Source: Wolfiporia cocos (taxonomy: Eukaryota; Basidiomycota; Agaricomycetes; Polyporales; Phaeolaceae). From it: a stretch of DNA of 64,000 nucleotides. Position 1 is the first letter of the stretch. Every line of letters starts with the position of its first letter. The position numbers and the translations under genes were made by a program. The stretch is from the NCBI GenBank assembly GCA_029448655.1, contig JACCLO010000007.1:2356001-2420000 (forward strand), in the 5' to 3' direction. The notes below the pieces were generated by a model, which saw nothing but the letters and a program-made list of their open reading frames with translations, was not told where the DNA came from and did not search any database. Positions 23,860 through 34,157 of this stretch are shown here, in pieces.

Positions 23860-24040
23860 ACTTCTGGTCTCGTACCCAGACGTGTATATGACTCGCACCC
23901 TACCACCGCAGTCGAAACCACGTCTGGGACCGAGACACCCCCGTTCCCCTTTGACGCTTCATCATCACGGTCACATCAGCTTCGTGAAGCTGTCAAATGC
24001 CAAATCCATAGTTTGGCTGTCCGATCCTTGATTGTCACTC
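23860..24040 (+). repeat. Left half of a dispersed inverted repeat
   Basis: This segment (containing GTACCCAGACGTGTATATGA and GGTCACATCAGCTTC) is the imperfect reverse complement of 25700-25905. Both halves keep a similar reading sense (YPDVYMT), so they may be remnants of one gene family or of a second element. They flank the foldback element. Confidence 0.6.
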
Positions 24041-24104
24041 TCATATTTTCGCTAATGTAACGTACCCTTCCCCATACACATACATTACATAATATCGTTG
24101 CCGT

Positions 24105-25324
24105 AGAGTTTCAGTCAACTATCTTAATCTGCCAACTGCCCTTTGCTTAAGAAATCGCAGTTGTGAGCTAGGTTTGCATGCAGATTAATCTGCTAGCTGC
24201 GGCAGATTAATCTACTGTGACAATAAAATGATACATCCAGGATTCAAACCAAGGACCTTAGCACAGATGAGAATAAGAGCATCACAGGATAATTAGCCAA
24301 CTTAGCCATAGTGACAACAGTTACCATTGACCAATCAAAATATATATAACACAAATTTTACACACAATTTCCGTAAATCATCAAGGCAGCTAACTGCTAC
24401 AACAAGCATTTAAAAAAATGATAGTGGTAGCTTGTTTTACCATGCCTGACCTGGAGCAATTCACAATGGGAAAGTTGAATACACTGGAATCACAGGTCTT
24501 TAGAGGCAGATTCATTTGTATTTGTGTTATGGAAGATGTTAAACTGCGAAAAGGAAGTTTACAAAATACTCTATATATGTCTTAAAAGTGCAAAGATACT
24601 AGTTGCACTGTAGCTCAGTTGGCTAATGTGACCCAAAACATCTTCTGGGTCATCCCTCAACACCTAAGTCCCTGCTCACAAGTCATGGCATCCCAAGACT
24701 AAGTCAACGAAGGGGAGACGAAGCCCTAAGTCGAGGTCGAGGTACGTCACACAGACTAGCAAGCGTTCACAAGGGAGAGCACGCAGGATGGATGTTAAGT
24801 GCCTGAAGGCATGGTAGAGAATAAAGGTTCTGAGGTAAACGACTCAGAACCCTAAGGTATATATACATCATAGAAGCGCTGTAATCCCTAGTAGTAACCC
24901 TTGCCCTAAAGCGACGTGGCCTGTGCGCACGCACCTACCAGTCAGGGGTCTGGAACGCTTATGTAACCTATGATGCACAATCTTATCTACTCTACAGAGA
25001 CGCACATTATCTACTGTAAGTAACGTGCCGCTGTAAGACGGTCACGTGCCTTTGTCGTCTGAAGTTGTGAGTTCGACCCCAGCGAAAGACGTACTTTATA
25101 AAATAAGATAATGCCACTAAATTCGTGACATAATGTATGCTGCGATGCTCTTATTCTCATCCGTGCTAAGGTCCTTGGTTCAAATCCTGGATGTATCATT
25201 TTATTGTCACAGTAGATTAATCTGCTGCAGCTAGCAGATTAATCTGCATGCAAACCTAGCTCACAACTGCAATTTCTTAAGTGAATGGCAGTTTGCAGAT
25301 TAAGATAATTGACTGAAGTCCCTC
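24105..25324. mobile_element. Foldback element with tRNA-like arms, copy 1, TSD CGTTGCCGT
   Basis: Two inverted arms of about 210 bp start AGAGTTTCAGTCAA and end TTGACTGAAGTCCCTC. The 9-bp sequence CGTTGCCGT flanks both sides (24096-24104 and 25325-25333). Each arm carries a tRNA-like segment facing outward. The right arm is split by a solo LTR (24629-25130). Without that LTR and one target copy the element is about 713 bp, matching copy 2 (714 bp). Long arms and a 9-bp duplication fit a non-autonomous Mutator-like element. No transposase is encoded. Confidence 0.75.
24629..25130 (-). mobile_element. Solo LTR (502 bp), TSD TAATG
   Basis: It starts TGACCCAAAAC and ends ATTCGTGACA, flanked by TAATG at 24624-24628 and 25131-25135. 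It sits inside the tRNA-like part of the foldback element's right arm. TATATATAC near 24857 and the GGTTCTGAGG / CTCAGAACC hairpin read on the minus strand. Confidence 0.9.
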
Positions 25325-26071
25325 CGTTGCCGTGCATTATCTCAACAATGGAAGAGGAGGATTCCACTTCATCTTCCTCAATCGATCCTATCTGCTCAAC
25401 GTTAGATCCAACAGTACCAATATCTACTGCATGAATTATACTCTTGCCTGCACATCCTCGCTTATGTCTTCATCGTAGAATGTGATGTCCTCGATACCTA
25501 TTTATCTGACTCCAGCTAAGCATCCTCATCATTGGAGAATATCTGCCGTGTTTGATGCTGCATACACTGTCTGGGATGGGTGGCACATATATGTGCTGGA
25601 TCTGAGAACTGCAGTAATGCTAGTTGATTCGTACAAAAGGAAGCAAGAGACGCAATGCCTTCAAAGCTTCATACTCATGAGACCTCAGAGAGGCAAAGGA
25701 GCATTGAGCTGTTTGGGGAATCGGACAGCTAAGCTATAGATCTGGCATTTGGCAGCTTCATGAAGCTGATGTGACCGTGATGATTGGACGTCAAAGGGGA
25801 TGGGGGTGTCTTGGTTCAACTGCCCCAGATGTGTTTTCGACTGCAGTAGTAGGGTGCAAGTCATATACACGTCTGGGTACAAGACCAATAACTTCATGGA
25901 TTAAAGCTTGCCATACATGTATGGTTCACTATCTGCAATAGAGAGACCGTAGGCGATGGGGCCATCATGATATAACATGCCGTAATGCTTACCATGCTGA
26001 TCGATCTCAGATTGCACGCCATCTCCAGCTCCTCACTTCAATTTCAGTACGAATGATACTTGATCTCTCTC
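25325..26071. other. Spacer holding the right inverted-repeat half
   Basis: 25700-25905 is the reverse complement relative of 23860-24040. The remainder shows no gene; a minus-strand frame of 70 codons (25685-25897) covers the repeat and is unrecognised. Confidence 0.5.
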
Positions 26072-27089
26072 TGACACACACTACAACCTAAGACACACAC
26101 TGGGGGGAAGGGGGCTCGCTCAAAGGCGCCTTCCTGGTCTAGGGCATCTAAGGCTGAAGAGGCCAAGACAAGTCTGAGGTTCGCTCAAGACTGTCTGGCT
26201 ATTATATAGCTATACTACCATTTGTACATGTTATGGCATGGCCTGTAAGGCGTCAGTGCTGAGATAAGCTATTAGCTACGTGGTGGCCGGTAATGGCATC
26301 GGGCGCAGGGATCATAGAGCACTGGATGTCTATGGTAATGTAGCAGGTTATACCCGAGTCAGTGGTTCTCGTTGATCGGGGATTCACCGGTAATGGCGGG
26401 GTTCTATGTCCGTGATAGGGGCGTCTGCGGTCCAGGTTCCCAAGTACTGGTACTGAGGAGTGGTGTCTACCAAGAGCATGGACTGGCCAGTGCGGGCCGT
26501 ACATGACGTAGGGTGACCGAGCATGATCGGCTGTGATCGGTACATAGTGCTCTGTGACTGCTAGGGTTCTCAGTCATGCAGAGCTGGGTTTAGAGCCTCC
26601 ATAGGCTGTAGCATAGTGCTAAGGGGTTTTAGGCCTCCCATAGGCCATTATCCGTATAGTACATAGTTCGTGCCTGTAATGGCATGAGTCCGTGGTCAGT
26701 AATGACCATGTAGCCAGTAATGGCTGTAGTTCGTGGAGATGGGAGTTGTAGGGTTTGGTTGGGTGGGTGGATGTGGTCCTAGCCGTGAGTCTGTATGGTT
26801 GTGACCTGATGAGGTGTGGTCCAGGTAGCAAGGGGTTGGTCTGGTTAGGAGCTACTGGGCTCATCATAGTTGGTTGGGGTCACATGACTGCCATCGGCTT
26901 TGTGCTGGACTGGATGTGTGGTCTGGGACTAGGGTTCTTAGGTGTGGCTGGTGATGCTGTTAGCTAGTGCCCGTGATGGTATGTATGTAGGGCTTAGGTC
27001 TAGCTGAGGCATTGGGTTTCCAGCCTCAGGGGTGCTCTCGATGATCGGAAAAGGTACTGTGCCTAAAGACTTGAAATCGGCGTGTGACA
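26072..27089 (-). mobile_element. Solo LTR (1018 bp), TSD CTCTC
   Basis: It starts TGACACACAC and ends CGTGTGACA with CTCTC at 26067-26071 and 27090-27094. It is the full-length relative of the fragment at 3862-4597. Confidence 0.85.
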
Positions 27090-27211
27090 CTCTCTGAGCC
27101 TCACAAGCGCCCTATATAGTATCGTGCATTCAGTGAACATTTAAAACGGCTGCAGTCAGTGGATTGTGTGCAGTACATTCCCGTCAAGTGGTCAAAGATC
27201 AAATCGCAAGG

Positions 27212-27787
27212 TGTCACAGACGTACTCGGATGTGGGGACCTGCCCTAGGCAGGGGTGAACCCCAAGGTCTTGCACCTCAAGAGCCAGCTAGCAGCGGTGT
27301 CGCAGAGGCATTCCCTCGGAATGATGGAAGTCGTCGTATAGGATACTTACGACGACGTGCTGGCAGAGCTCAAGAAGGAGAGGACGCCCTAACGCGGAGT
27401 CGCACACAGAGCAGAGTATGAAAGGGGCCAAGCCCAGTTGACGAGAATCTTAGAGATGGGGAATAAGCCCACATCTCGTCGTATCTTATATACATGCGCG
27501 AACGGTACGCTAAGTGTCTACCCTTAAGTGCTGGCCTGTGCGCAGCACCGCCCTAACAGCTGAGGTAAGTAATTACATAAGCGAGGCATGTGATACATAA
27601 TGTGACCGTGGCATGAGTACCTGAGGCGCGCGCTACCCTACAGCGCTAACCTAACAGTCAGGTGACCAACAAGCTAAAGAGACGCACGTAGAGGTGGCTG
27701 AGGCATAGAGGAGCGGCGTACGCCTAGCGCCGCCCGTATAACCTATAGCGAGGGTCGTTACTATATCCCCCTGGATATTCTGTGACA
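27212..27787 (-). mobile_element. Solo LTR (576 bp), TSD CAAGG
   Basis: It starts TGTCACAGACG and ends TTCTGTGACA, flanked by CAAGG at 27207-27211 and 27788-27792. A TATA box (CTTATATAC on +, about 27484) marks minus-strand transcription. Confidence 0.9.
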
Positions 27788-27792
27788 CAAGG

Positions 27793-28500
27793 TATGCACC
27801 TAGTGACTTCTATGACTTGTTCACGGAGTGCAATAGGTTTAAGCCACTCAACCTCAAAACTGAGTCACATTGCAGCAAATCCAAATGCCCAATGTAAGGC
27901 TCCAACCATATAATTTATATACCATGTATACATGGTTTTTATATATATACTATATACATTTATTCACACATGGCCAAGTACATGGTATATACATAGTATA
28001 TGGTTATCTTGAATGCAACCATATTTGACCCTCAGCTGATGTTCCAAATGGTGTACCTGAATCAGTTATGCATTTTAAAGATTATACAGTACAGGGGTCA
28101 TATGAGATTTAGGCATCTTGGTGACCATACAAATGTGAAGATGTCAAGACTTTATTCATACACTTTTGATTGCCCTCTTGAGTAGTGGTAGTGGGAGGTA
28201 AGATCACATTTATGTTTTTCTATATATAATGCCACATATTAGTGATTGCATCATGCTTTAGGCTCATGCACACCAGTTTCTCATCACCTCACACATTGTG
28301 CACAATTTCTAAGCCATTCCCTGCTACTAGTGTGGCAGTGAACATTAAACACTGGCTTTTCCTCACATCAGCCAAGTGCTGATACCTGTAGTATGTCATT
28401 TAATGTAGAGACAATCTCCAAATTCATATGAGCAAAGCAATGACAATCCCAAGATCTCTGAAAGATTTTGTGTCTGAACACCATGTATATATCATATACC
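27793..28500. repeat. Old dispersed repeat, left part
   Basis: Sequence here (GTATATGGTTATCTTGAATGC, AGTGGTAGTGGGAGG, CATCAGCCAAGTGCTGATACCTG) recurs diverged at 51230-51380 and 52914-53600. It continues after the LTR nest at 29969, where an inverted match to GGCTCCAACCATATAAT is found. It is a degenerate transposon; no coding frame survives. Confidence 0.55.
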
Positions 28501-28524
28501 TGACACAGTCCACTAGACTGTGGG

Positions 28525-29419
28525 TGACACAAACTTGTCTGCATACCAGTATACTGGTTATAAGGTAAACCATTGGGTTATAAGGCAGCCTGGGTACTGC
28601 CTGCAGTCATCACCCAGTCAAGCATGCAGAGGGTTATAAGCAAGTAAGACGGACATGCCCCTACATCAATGATAACAGTTCTGAGGTGGTATCCTCAGAA
28701 CGACTGCTCTATATACATGATTTGCACCACTATACTATGAACTGCTCTAAAGTAACCGTCACAGTTTTCTAGGTATTTACTTTTTTTTCCCCAAATTTAT
28801 ACGAGTTTCCTGCAACTTGCTCTACAACAAGTCTCATTTAATGTAGTTAGAACCCCTAACCACATACACATCATCTTCTTGAATCCTCTTGAAGGTTCCT
28901 GAAGACTGACACATATCATCCTCATCAGCAGTCTGGCTTATCTAGATGTGTACCACTGACAAACCATACATGTGACCACTTATGTACCCTCTGACATCAT
29001 TTAGCATGCCATCATGGCATCATCCTATATCACCCCAGCATTACCGCTGGTGTGCACAGACCAGATACATTAGGGCAGACAGGTTCTTAAGTAATGCCCT
29101 ACATGTATATAGGTCAGCTTTCTAAGGCCTAAGTCCTTAGAACTATTCATCTGTTACACAGTCTTAGCTTCTACCCTTTGCCTGCACAATCAACCACTCG
29201 CCTCACCAGCATCACTTTAACAAGCACCAAGCACTAGTCAAGTGAGTTTTGGGTCAGTAACCAACAAATACACTGAGGCCATTCCGCAGTATGCACATGT
29301 AAGCTAGTCAGATGACCTATTTAACATGTGAGTGGTTCAGCAATAAATACTACCCCTTATCTTATCTATCTACAGGTCATGTGACTGCAGCACTTCTTGT
29401 CGCAGAGAAATATGTGACA
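28525..29419 (-). mobile_element. Middle LTR of the nest, TSD GTGGG
   Basis: It starts TGACACAAACTTG and ends ATATGTGACA, flanked by GTGGG at 28520-28524 and 29420-29424. It is interrupted by the LTR at 28757-29256; net length about 390 bp. The hairpin GTTCTGAGG ... CCTCAGAAC and CTATATAC are at about 28678-28715. Confidence 0.88.
28757..29256 (+). mobile_element. Inner LTR of the nest (500 bp), TSD GTAAC
   Basis: It starts CGTCACAGTTTTCTAGG (first base changed from T) and ends TTTTGGGTCA, flanked by GTAAC at 28752-28756 and 29257-29261. It belongs to the family of the LTR at 3385-3861. Confidence 0.9.
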
Positions 29420-29968
29420 GTGGGACTAGCCTAGCTGGGGAGCCCTAGAGGCACCCTAAACACCATGCTTACAGAGGGTGTGAGGGTAAGCACTGTTTAG
29501 GCACATCTGCAAGTCTTGCAAGGTAGACTAGCAGGAAAGAGCTGAGGTGGAGCCAGTGCACACAGACATGGTAGAAAGGGGGACTATCCCAAAGTCAGGA
29601 ATACTAAGTCTGAGGTACTAGCCTCAGACACTGCAGTATATATACATGCAAGTGACCATTGTGCTACTGTATGCCCTAAAGTAAAGGGTCTGTGCACTGC
29701 CTGTAAGGGCCAGCACCAGGTGTCATACCATGGTATGCTTACATATGGATGTAACTACTTAGTGACCATGTGATGGGTAAGGAACATGTGACCACCCATT
29801 ATTTTATCTACCTGATCAGAGAACAACAGACATTGTTAGGGGGCACTAATCCTAGTGCTAGGTACTAGGGGTAGACGCTGTACTTAGAGAGAGAATAAAG
29901 ACCACTAGAATCTGTACAAATGCTAGAAAAACATGGCCATGTCACAGATGTAGATCTGTGACAATACC

Positions 29969-30355
29969 ATATATTTACTGATTTTCTGTACATGTATATT
30001 ATATGGTTGGAGCCTTAGCCCAATGTTTATTACACATTAGTATGAGTTGCAACACACTAGAATCATGATATCATGACACTCACCCTTGAATGTCAATTAG
30101 GGCCTTGACATACTGGCACATTACAAATATGTTCCACAGCCCAACCTCTGAAGGATGTTATACAGCCATTGATGTCTCCTTGAGAAGCCTATCACAGGAT
30201 GCACTGTGGATCCAATGTGGCATGCCAATGAGAGGCATGTGAGCCACTCCCCCAAAAGGGCTGCAATAATAGCTTAGCTATGATGTTGGATCCAGCTACT
30301 TATGCCAGTGGAATTCCCATGGTGCACACTTGTAGTGCTTGTGCCTGTGGCACAT
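29969..30355. pseudogene. Old repeat with a possible Tnp2 remnant
   Basis: The first part continues the dispersed repeat of 27793-28500. Around 30190-30270 the minus strand resembles 16090-16200 of the Tnp2 pseudogene (shared GCAGCCCTTTTGGGGGAGTG and CATTGGATCC blocks). It is too decayed for a gene model. Confidence 0.4.
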
Positions 30356-30360
30356 GTCCC

Positions 30361-30869
30361 TGTCACAGATTTTGTGATGAGGCTAACCCTTCTCCACTAG
30401 GGCTGAACACATCACCTCAGGGCCCCCTCTTAGATGTGTTATCCACTACACCATGGCCCACTTAGCCAATACGTCATGTGACTCCTGTAGATTAGTTCTA
30501 CCTGCTAGCATTTAGATTACCCCAGCCTGGTAGTATAGCACTAGACTTACCTAATACATAGCACAGCTTTCTGCACACAGACACTTACTTTAGGGTAGTA
30601 CTTAGGTACAATGTCTGCTGCAGCACATGTATATATACATAAATTCTGTGGCCTTATGCCTCAGCTCTATCAACTTGTCTTTAGGGGCATGTCCCTTCAG
30701 ACCTCTTGACTTACCTCACTGCATGCATCCACCTTGCAACACCTATATGGTGACTACCCCTATTACTAAATCTCTCATCTTACTAGTCTGGGAGCCTTAC
30801 CACCAGTGTCAGGACTTGGGCACTAGGGGGCCCCTTTGAGGCATTACTGCAGTCAGTAAATCTGTATCA
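30361..30869 (+). mobile_element. Solo LTR (509 bp), TSD GTCCC
   Basis: It starts TGTCACAGATTTTG and ends AATCTGTATCA, flanked by GTCCC at 30356-30360 and 30870-30874. GCACACAGACAC, CTTTAGGG and TATATATAC boxes read on +. Confidence 0.85.
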
Positions 30870-30874
30870 GTCCC

Positions 30875-31352
30875 CCTACCTCCCTCCATAATGTCATGTC
30901 ATAGGGCACAATCCCTTGTTCTCATGTATCAACCTGTGACAAAGCCAAAATGTCAGGTTAATGATGTTCCAGGCCCAGCCCAGCCTTGGACAGCACACAG
31001 CTTTCCAAAATTTGAAGTCAAGCCATCATTGACACCTCATGGCACAGCTCAGCTTGGCCTGAGCCAGGGCTGAGCCAGGACCTGACACTGCTTATTTGAA
31101 ACTAAAGATACGCTGTATCCAAGATTTACTATGATTAGACAAGGGCATAGGAGCCTAACAATGTTACGGTTATTTTATTTCTGATGCACACAGAACTCAC
31201 TAATGTTTGAGTATGATACAGGGACTTGTTACACAACCAATCCCCCTGGAGGCTTGTGACTCTACTGGGTGCAACCCCAGTTGTATTAGCATGTTAGAGC
31301 TTATTTCAGGCTTGACAGATCAAACTCTGTCACTGTTTTGCATTTATCTATT
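30875..31352. repeat. Old dispersed repeat with GAGCCAAGC-type motifs
   Basis: The segment 30960-31085 is a diverged reverse complement of 53700-53850 (AAGCTGTG, CTGTCAATGA and repeated GAGCC/AAGC blocks). No gene is visible. Confidence 0.5.
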
Positions 31353-31357
31353 GATTG

Positions 31358-31779
31358 TGTCACAGATTCTCCTGTGTGACACTAAGCACTACAGTGTTTG
31401 CCCTCCCCCTGGGTCAAACCCAGGCATTGACGTCCCTATGGTCATGTGATCTGTTAGATAGTGGTAGAGTACATCATATTACCTGTCAGTTAGATAAGGT
31501 CACATGGACATTGCTTACATTAGATATCATGAGGCTGTACATACTATGCACAGACCGTTCCTTTAGGATAGGCATAGCTACAACACCACATGTTGTCTCA
31601 TGTATATAGGCAGTGTCATCTGTGGCTTACACCCCAGACTTGTTATTCTCACTGTGGGGGCATGTCCCCTCAAGCTTTACTCTCATGTGTGCTAGACTGG
31701 GTATGATGCTGCTGCATAGCAACCCCTGTCTATAGGACCTGCATGGAGGTCTACAGTACATTGGAGTCAGTTTGTGATA
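31358..31779 (+). mobile_element. Solo LTR (422 bp), TSD GATTG
   Basis: It starts TGTCACAGATTC and ends GTTTGTGATA (final CA decayed to TA), flanked by GATTG at 31353-31357 and 31780-31784. GCACAGACC, CTTTAGG and TGTATATAGG boxes read on +. Confidence 0.78.
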
Positions 31780-32402
31780 GATTGACAGATGGCATTCAAC
31801 TGCCATATTGCTTATCATTCTTATCTATTATTACAGGTTTATCGCTACATACCTATCATACATTTCAAGCTAGAGTGTACATTCTAGTAGTGTGTCCCAA
31901 ATCTTGTGACCCTAACATCCCATCACTAACATCCCATACCCTAGCTCCCAGAGGAACTCCTAGTCATCCTACTGCTAGGTGGTTCACCAGAAAGTCAAGA
32001 GTCTAAGTAGAGGAACACTGGATACAGGGGTAGTAAGGTTAAGAGTTGGGGGCAATCACCCCATAGTCAAATTGATAAGTCTGAGGTGTAAGCCTCAGAC
32101 TGCCTGGTATATATACATGTTTGGAAACCTTGCACTACTGGCAGAAGTGTCTACCCTAAATGTAGCTGGTCTGTGCACATATGTCATAATTGCCTGTAAT
32201 GGCATCATAATGGTGTGGTAGTGGTGCAATCAGGTACCTTTGTCTATCTTTAGCCTGGTTTGTAAGGTAAATGCTATTGTTAGCATTGGTTGGTAAGTAA
32301 TGACCTCAGAACCTCATCATATCTGATGTCATAGTGGCTCTATGGTCTAGAAGGTGTTATCATACTGATGTCATATAGTTCTGGCCCCTTTGATATATGT
32401 AA

Positions 32403-33400
32403 CTAGGTTAATTACCCGTGGCTTCGCCACGGTCACACTGCTTTTTCTACTTTAATATATTATTTTAATCTATGTGTGCTTATTCGGGGTTTTATTTTGA
32501 AGTTACCTGTGGATCCCTCATGAATTTCCTGTGCATTACCCATGGCTTCCCCAACCTCCCTCTTTTGTCTTGTGTCTGCCTGCTCAGCCACTTCTGACAC
32601 CTCGCTGATCCTCGGTCTCATCATCGCTTCCCTTGTAATACTGTGTAATGTGGTGTCAAAATGTTTTGCAATCTTTTGGCAGGCATCTACAGCACAGGCC
32701 AGTTATGTTACAAAAATCCCCGTGGCATGAGGCATAAATCCCCATGGCACAGGGCACAGATACCTGTGGTGTGGGGCACAAATCCCCATGGCGTGGGGTA
32801 TTTACATTACAAAATCCCCGTGCCACAGAACACAAATCCCCATGGCACGGGGCACAAATCTCCATGGCACAGAGCACAAATCCCCGTGGCACAGGACACA
32901 CAAATCCCTGTGGCATGGGCCACAAATCCCCATGGTGTAGGGTATTTACATTACAAAAATCCCCGTGGCACGGGGCACAAATCCCCATGGCACGTGGCAC
33001 AGATCCCTGTGGAATTGGGCTGCAAATCCCTGTGGCACAGGGTACGAATCCCCGTGGTGTGGGGTATTTACATTACAAAATCCCCATGCCACAGGACACA
33101 AATCCCTGTGGCATGGGCCACAAACCCCCATGGAATGGGCCACGAATCCCCGTGGTGTGGGGCACGAATCCCCGTGGTGTGAAGTATGAATCCCCGTGGC
33201 ACGAATCCCCGTGGTGCAGGAACAGCGCGCAAAATGCGAGCTAGCAGCGCGCCTTGCAGGCGCTGGGCGTGGGAAATCACCGGCGCCAGGCGCCCTATCT
33301 AATGGGAGCAGGAATGACGCCCATGGATGCCACGCGGCAAACGTGGACGCCAGGTGCGCTCCACGCGACCACTCCCACGCGAGCCCCCGTTACTTATAGA
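32403..33400 (-). mobile_element. Non-autonomous Helitron (998 bp)
   Basis: Read on the minus strand the element starts TCTATAAGTAACGGGGG and ends with a 7-bp hairpin (CCGTGGC / GCCACGG, loop 3, 32416-32432) followed by 9 bases and CTAG. It lies between A and T of the host site: the flanks join as AGGTA|TTACATATATC. The uninterrupted relative at 47162-48045 reads AGGATATTACATATATC there. TC start, CTRR end, 3' hairpin and insertion between A and T are the Helitron hallmarks. No Rep/helicase is encoded, so it depends on a partner. About half of it is a 22-unit minisatellite. Confidence 0.88.
32714..33220. repeat. Minisatellite of ~22-bp units inside the Helitron, 22 copies
   Basis: The unit is close to AATCCCCRTGGCACGGGGCAC, with a quasi-palindromic core CCCC-RTGGCRY-GGGG. 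A longer form ending TATTTACATTACA occurs after units 4, 10 and 15, giving a higher-order period of five to six units. Frames on both strands are open only because the unit rarely makes stops; I do not consider them genes. Confidence 0.92.
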
Positions 33401-33419
33401 TACCTGTGGGAGGGGTAAC

Positions 33420-34118
33420 TGACACAGACTAGACTGTGGGACTCACACTATAACCTTGTAGGCGACTTGAAGGAGTTGCAGAAGGTTGGTGAGGAGACTA
33501 GTGGGCGCAAGCAGAGATGATATGTGACTGTGCGAATGCAGAGAACAAATCTAAGGCTTATCCGCAGTGATAGCCCTACTTATATACATGCTTTGTTTGG
33601 TTACCGGTAAGGGAACCAAACATGAAGGTGGTCTGTGCGCAGACATAACTAATATGGTTAAGTCGTAAACTATAATAGACCATGTGCGCCGGTAATGGCC
33701 GCACCAGTAAGATCGTTTGTTTGGACCGTAGGTCCATGTTGTGGAAGTGGCTGTAGCTACGTTAGTAAGCCATGCATGTGATTCTTATATACCGGTATCG
33801 GAGTATGAGTAATCGTGAGGGCATTGGCATGTGATAACGAGCGGGCCGCTTATCCAATTGTACTGACATAGCCCGGTACCGGGATATGAGTAAGGCGCGT
33901 GACCCCGGAGGTTAGTCCGCTGAGTCATTGACGCGTACAAACGTGTTATGTACGTGTTGTTATGACAGGTGGACGTATACCGCGTTGTGTACGTGTTGTT
34001 TGTTTGCGTGTACGTGTAGACGAGCGCTTGGCAGCGTAAATGTCTACAAGGTCGTAGAAATACCAGATAAATAGGTAAAAATACGGGAAAAATAGTGGCA
34101 TGTCCCAAATCTGTGACA
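33420..34118 (-). repeat. 3' LTR of the complete Gypsy element
   Basis: 699 bp; on + it starts TGACACAGACTAG and ends AATCTGTGACA, the same as 42722-43420. It carries the same TATA box and transcript-start region, so its end should serve for polyadenylation of the element RNA and may also drive transcription outward. Confidence 0.95.
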
Positions 34119-34132
34119 TTACCCCCTCTTCA
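34119..34132 (-). promoter_or_regulatory. Polypurine tract of the complete Gypsy element
   Basis: On the minus strand TGAAGAGGGGGTAA directly precedes the 3' LTR start TGTCACAG. The same tract precedes the LTR at 3385. Confidence 0.85.
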
Positions 34133-34157
34133 GGTTTCATTGTCCCTAATGGAACGA

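Larger units (their letters stand above)
20191..24095. other. About 3.9 kb without recognisable genes
   Basis: Base composition is even and frames are short (longest about 126 codons at 21351-21731), with no motif I recognise on either strand. A perfect 9-bp hairpin (GCCCGGCTC ... GAGCCGGGC, about 20186-20211) sits just outside the preceding TIR element. The part from 23860 to 24040 is half of an inverted repeat with 25700-25905. No LTR ends with matching duplications were found, so this differs from the rest of the window. Confidence 0.4.
28501..29963 (-). mobile_element. Outer LTR of a triple nest, TSD ATACC
   Basis: It starts TGACACAGTCC and ends GATCTGTGACA, flanked by ATACC at 28496-28500 and 29964-29968. 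It is split by the LTR at 28525-29419; net length is 563 bp. The hairpin AGTCTGAGG ... CCTCAGAC with TATATATAC lies near 29610-29645. Confidence 0.88.

Noticed and set aside
32714..33220. CRISPR-like array
   Set aside because: Units follow each other without unique spacers, in a eukaryotic Helitron.
32661..33244. Long overlapping open frames (up to 173 codons) with a periodic HKSPWHRAQIPV-type protein on both strands
   Set aside because: They coincide with the 22-unit minisatellite of the Helitron. Stops are rare in the unit in several frames at once, which explains them without coding function.
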